Source: Rhizobiaceae bacterium
Lineage (GTDB): Bacteria; Pseudomonadota; Alphaproteobacteria; Rhizobiales; Rhizobiaceae
NCBI GenBank assembly: GCA_014380965.1
Contig: JACMIV010000115.1
Location: 1 to 7,493, forward strand
Direction: 5' to 3'
Length of the DNA stretch: 7,493 nt
Part shown: in pieces, positions 6,177 to 7,493 of the stretch
Position numbering within the stretch: the first letter of the stretch is position 1
How the letters are laid out: every line of letters starts with the position of its first letter
Made by a program: the position numbers and the translations under genes
Notes under the pieces: model-generated
Told to the model about the DNA's origin: nothing
The model's input: only the letters and a program-made list of their open reading frames with translations
Databases searched by the model: none

Positions 6177-6554
6177 TCAGCGGTCGTATTTGATGTAGGC
6201 GAAGCGGGCGTCCTCCGGGGTACCGGTCAGCGCGCCGCCCTCCTTGCCCGGCTGCCAGGCGACGACCTCCTCGATCTTGCGGGCGAGTTCGAAGCACTTG
6301 TCCGAAACACCCTTCGCCGCATGATTCGTCAGCCGCACTTCGACCCAGGCGTAGGAAGCGGTCAGATCGGGATGATGGAAGGCGGCTTCAGCGAGGTGAC
6401 CGACCGTATTGATGACCATCAGCGTCGATTTCCAGGAATGCGTCTTGTAGGTCCGGCGAATCCAACCGTCTTCGAGCCTCCAGGTCGGGAGTTCCGCCGC
6501 AAGGCGCGTCTCGATCTCGTCCGGGGAATAGGCCTTCTCGCTTCTCTCCGTCAT
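6177..6554 (-). CDS. Pterin-4a-carbinolamine dehydratase-like protein linked to H4MPT genes
   Basis: A 125-aa protein of the PCD/DCoH fold (COG2154-type). Classical members dehydrate 4a-hydroxytetrahydrobiopterin during aromatic amino-acid hydroxylation. Visible here: W25, the family core E56-AAF-H60-H61-P62-D63, aromatic Y68, then VEVRLTNH with H78 and KGVS (81-84). Compared with the mammalian enzyme (His61, His62, His79, Asp88), the three His are present, but the Asp position is C87 and no Asp lies in the usual distance after H78 (the next is at 115). A C-terminal tail of about 25 residues (PGKEGG...FAYIKYD) extends beyond the ~100-aa core. The ATG at 6554 has a good AAGGGAG ribosome binding site; a longer reading to 6752 runs through the divergent promoter region. 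It leads the fhc run and no aromatic hydroxylase gene is visible, so a role in H4MPT synthesis, recycling or repair is the better inference. Confidence 0.85.
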   Translation of the reverse strand: MTERSEKAYSPDEIETRLAAELPTWRLEDGWIRRTYKTHSWKSTLMVINTVGHLAEAAFHHPDLTASYAWVEVRLTNHAAKGVSDKCFELARKIEEVVAWQPGKEGGALTGTPEDARFAYIKYDR

Positions 6555-6628
6555 CGAACGTCTTCTCCCTTGCCGCTTCGAGTCAAACCATAATAATAGG
6601 ACGCGGGCATCAGAGGGTAGGAAAAAGA
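6555..6628. promoter_or_regulatory. Divergent promoter region, PCD-like/fhc run versus mptG
   Basis: The 74 nt between the two divergent start codons must hold the leader of both transcripts unless a promoter lies inside a gene. An AT-rich patch CATAATAATAG (6589-6599) stands out from the GC-rich surroundings. On the plus strand TTGCCG (6570-6575) with TAATAG (6594-6599) at 18-nt spacing is a possible -35/-10 pair for mptG. Ribosome binding sites lie at each end: GGGAG on the minus strand near 6565, and AGGGTAGG near 6614-6621 on the plus strand. No minus-strand -35/-10 pair is convincing. Confidence 0.4.
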
Positions 6629-7493
6629 GTGAAAGCGGACGTCGTAAGCGTCGCAGCGCCCGCGCGGCTGCATCTGGGCTTTCTCGACATGAATGGCGGT
6701 CTCGGCCGCCTGTTCGGCGGGATCGGCATGGCCGTCTCGGCGCCGGCGACACGGCTCAGCCTGTCGCGCGCCATCGATACGACCGTCGAAGGCCCTGAAA
6801 AGACCCGAGCCCGGTGGCATCTTGAAGCCATGCGCTCGCACCTCGGCATCGAGCACCACCATCATCGAATGGTGATCGAGGAGGTGATACCCGCCCATTG
6901 CGGCCTCGGTTCGGGGACGCAGATCGCGCTCGCCGTGGCAGCGGCCCTTCGCGAGTTGAACGGCCTCGCGCTCGACCCGGTCGGCGATGCCGACTATCTC
7001 GGGCGCGGCAACCGTTCCGGCGTCGGCGCGGGCTTCTTCCTCGACGGCGGCGTCCTCGTCGATGGCGGCAAAGGCGAGAGGGACGGACCGCCGCCCGTCA
7101 TCGCCCGACTGCCCTTCCCCGAAACATGGCGGGTGATTCTCGTCCTCGATCCGGCGCGCCGCGGCTTTGCGGGCGCGGCCGAACGCGACGCCTTCGAGGC
7201 CCTGCCGCGTTTTCCCGAACGCGACGCCGCGGACATCTGCCGCCTCGTCCTGATGCGCGCGCTGCCCTCGCTCGCGGAGAAGGACATCGAAGGCTTCGGC
7301 TCGGCCATCGCCGACGTGCAGCGCCGCGTCGGTTCGCACTTCGCCCCGGCGCAGGGCGGCGTCTTCTCGAGCGCCAAGGTGGCGCTCGCGATGGAGACGC
7401 TGGCAGCGTCCGGCGCCCACGGCATCGGCCAGAGCTCCTGGGGCCCGACGGGCTTTGCCATCCTGCCGTCGGAGCAGGAGGCGGCCGCGCTGA
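6629..7493 (+). CDS. mptG: Beta-ribofuranosylaminobenzene 5'-phosphate synthase (partial, 3' end outside window)
   Basis: Beta-RFAP synthase condenses p-aminobenzoate-type substrate with phosphoribosyl pyrophosphate and releases CO2 and PPi, the committed step to H4MPT; it belongs to the GHMP kinase fold. The visible 288 residues are most of the expected ~320-340. Family features in order: APARLHLGFLDMNGGLGRLFGG (10-31: APARLHLGF, then GRLFGG with GIG), the GHMP glycine-rich motif PAHCGLGSGTQ (88-98), GRGNRSGVGAGFF (125-137) with DGG repeats after it, FSSAK (246-250) and GIGQSSWGPTGFA (265-277). The start is GTG at 6629, preceded by AGGGTAGG about 7 nt upstream; no ATG or GTG lies further upstream in frame after 6581. 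A four-His run (76-79) precedes the glycine-rich motif. It is divergent from the PCD-like/fhc run. The frame is still open at the right edge (the last TGA is out of frame). Confidence 0.94.
   Translation, partial: MKADVVSVAAPARLHLGFLDMNGGLGRLFGGIGMAVSAPATRLSLSRAIDTTVEGPEKTRARWHLEAMRSHLGIEHHHHRMVIEEVIPAHCGLGSGTQIALAVAAALRELNGLALDPVGDADYLGRGNRSGVGAGFFLDGGVLVDGGKGERDGPPPVIARLPFPETWRVILVLDPARRGFAGAAERDAFEALPRFPERDAADICRLVLMRALPSLAEKDIEGFGSAIADVQRRVGSHFAPAQGGVFSSAKVALAMETLAASGAHGIGQSSWGPTGFAILPSEQEAAAL

Noticed and set aside
6855..6872. Inverted repeat CACCAT-N6-ATGGTG within mptG next to the His-run codons
   Set aside because: It lies inside a coding region over a CAC/CAT His run, which explains the symmetry; no reason to treat it as a regulatory site.
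6551..7420. 289-codon minus-strand frame opposite mptG
   Set aside because: The plus strand encodes beta-RFAP synthase with GHMP motifs; the minus-strand product has no family resemblance and would overlap the PCD-like gene's start and leader.

Overview
The window is GC-rich, densely coding bacterial DNA. It carries most of the operon for the formyltransferase/hydrolase (Fhc) complex of the tetrahydromethanopterin (H4MPT)-linked C1 oxidation pathway. The full set fhcB-fhcA-fhcD-fhcC, a beta-RFAP synthase gene for H4MPT synthesis, a urea-type ABC transporter binding protein and a small Cys-containing protein of a type I associate with Alphaproteobacteria all point to a methylotrophic or formaldehyde-detoxifying alphaproteobacterium, probably Hyphomicrobiales. 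The order is inference from gene content; genus cannot be read from the sequence.

Layout, left to right. 1-859 (minus): 5' two thirds of urtA, the periplasmic binding protein of a urea ABC transporter, cut by the window edge. 860-1247: non-coding; it holds a near-perfect sigma-54 promoter for urtA (915-931), a GAATGCA/TGCATTC inverted pair further upstream and a GC hairpin (1174-1200) that may end transcription from the right. 1248-1460 (minus): a 70-aa four-cysteine protein with a strong ribosome binding site. 1461-1611: non-coding, with two perfect inverted repeats. 1612-6099 (minus): fhcB, fhcA, fhcD, fhcC in transcription order, overlapping by 1, 13 and 4 nt. 6177-6554 (minus): a pterin-4a-carbinolamine dehydratase (PCD)-like protein, first gene of the run. 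6555-6628: a 74-nt divergent intergenic region. 6629 to the right edge (plus): beta-RFAP synthase, starting at GTG and cut by the window edge.

How they work together. Beta-RFAP synthase makes an early H4MPT precursor. H4MPT carries C1 units from formaldehyde to the formyl level. FhcD moves the formyl group from H4MPT to methanofuran, and FhcA hydrolyses formyl-methanofuran to formate; FhcB and FhcC are structural partners, FhcB being descended from the Mo/W subunit of archaeal formylmethanofuran dehydrogenase but lacking the metal-binding Cys. The PCD-like protein probably serves pterin chemistry linked to this cofactor, but it lacks the acidic residue expected in the family's catalytic motif. 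urtA is a separate, probably nitrogen-regulated unit.

I see no mobile element, RNA gene or CRISPR array. The pathway itself is known; the least explained elements are the divergent PCD-like protein, the small Cys-containing protein at the end of the fhc run, and the inverted repeats between it and fhcC.
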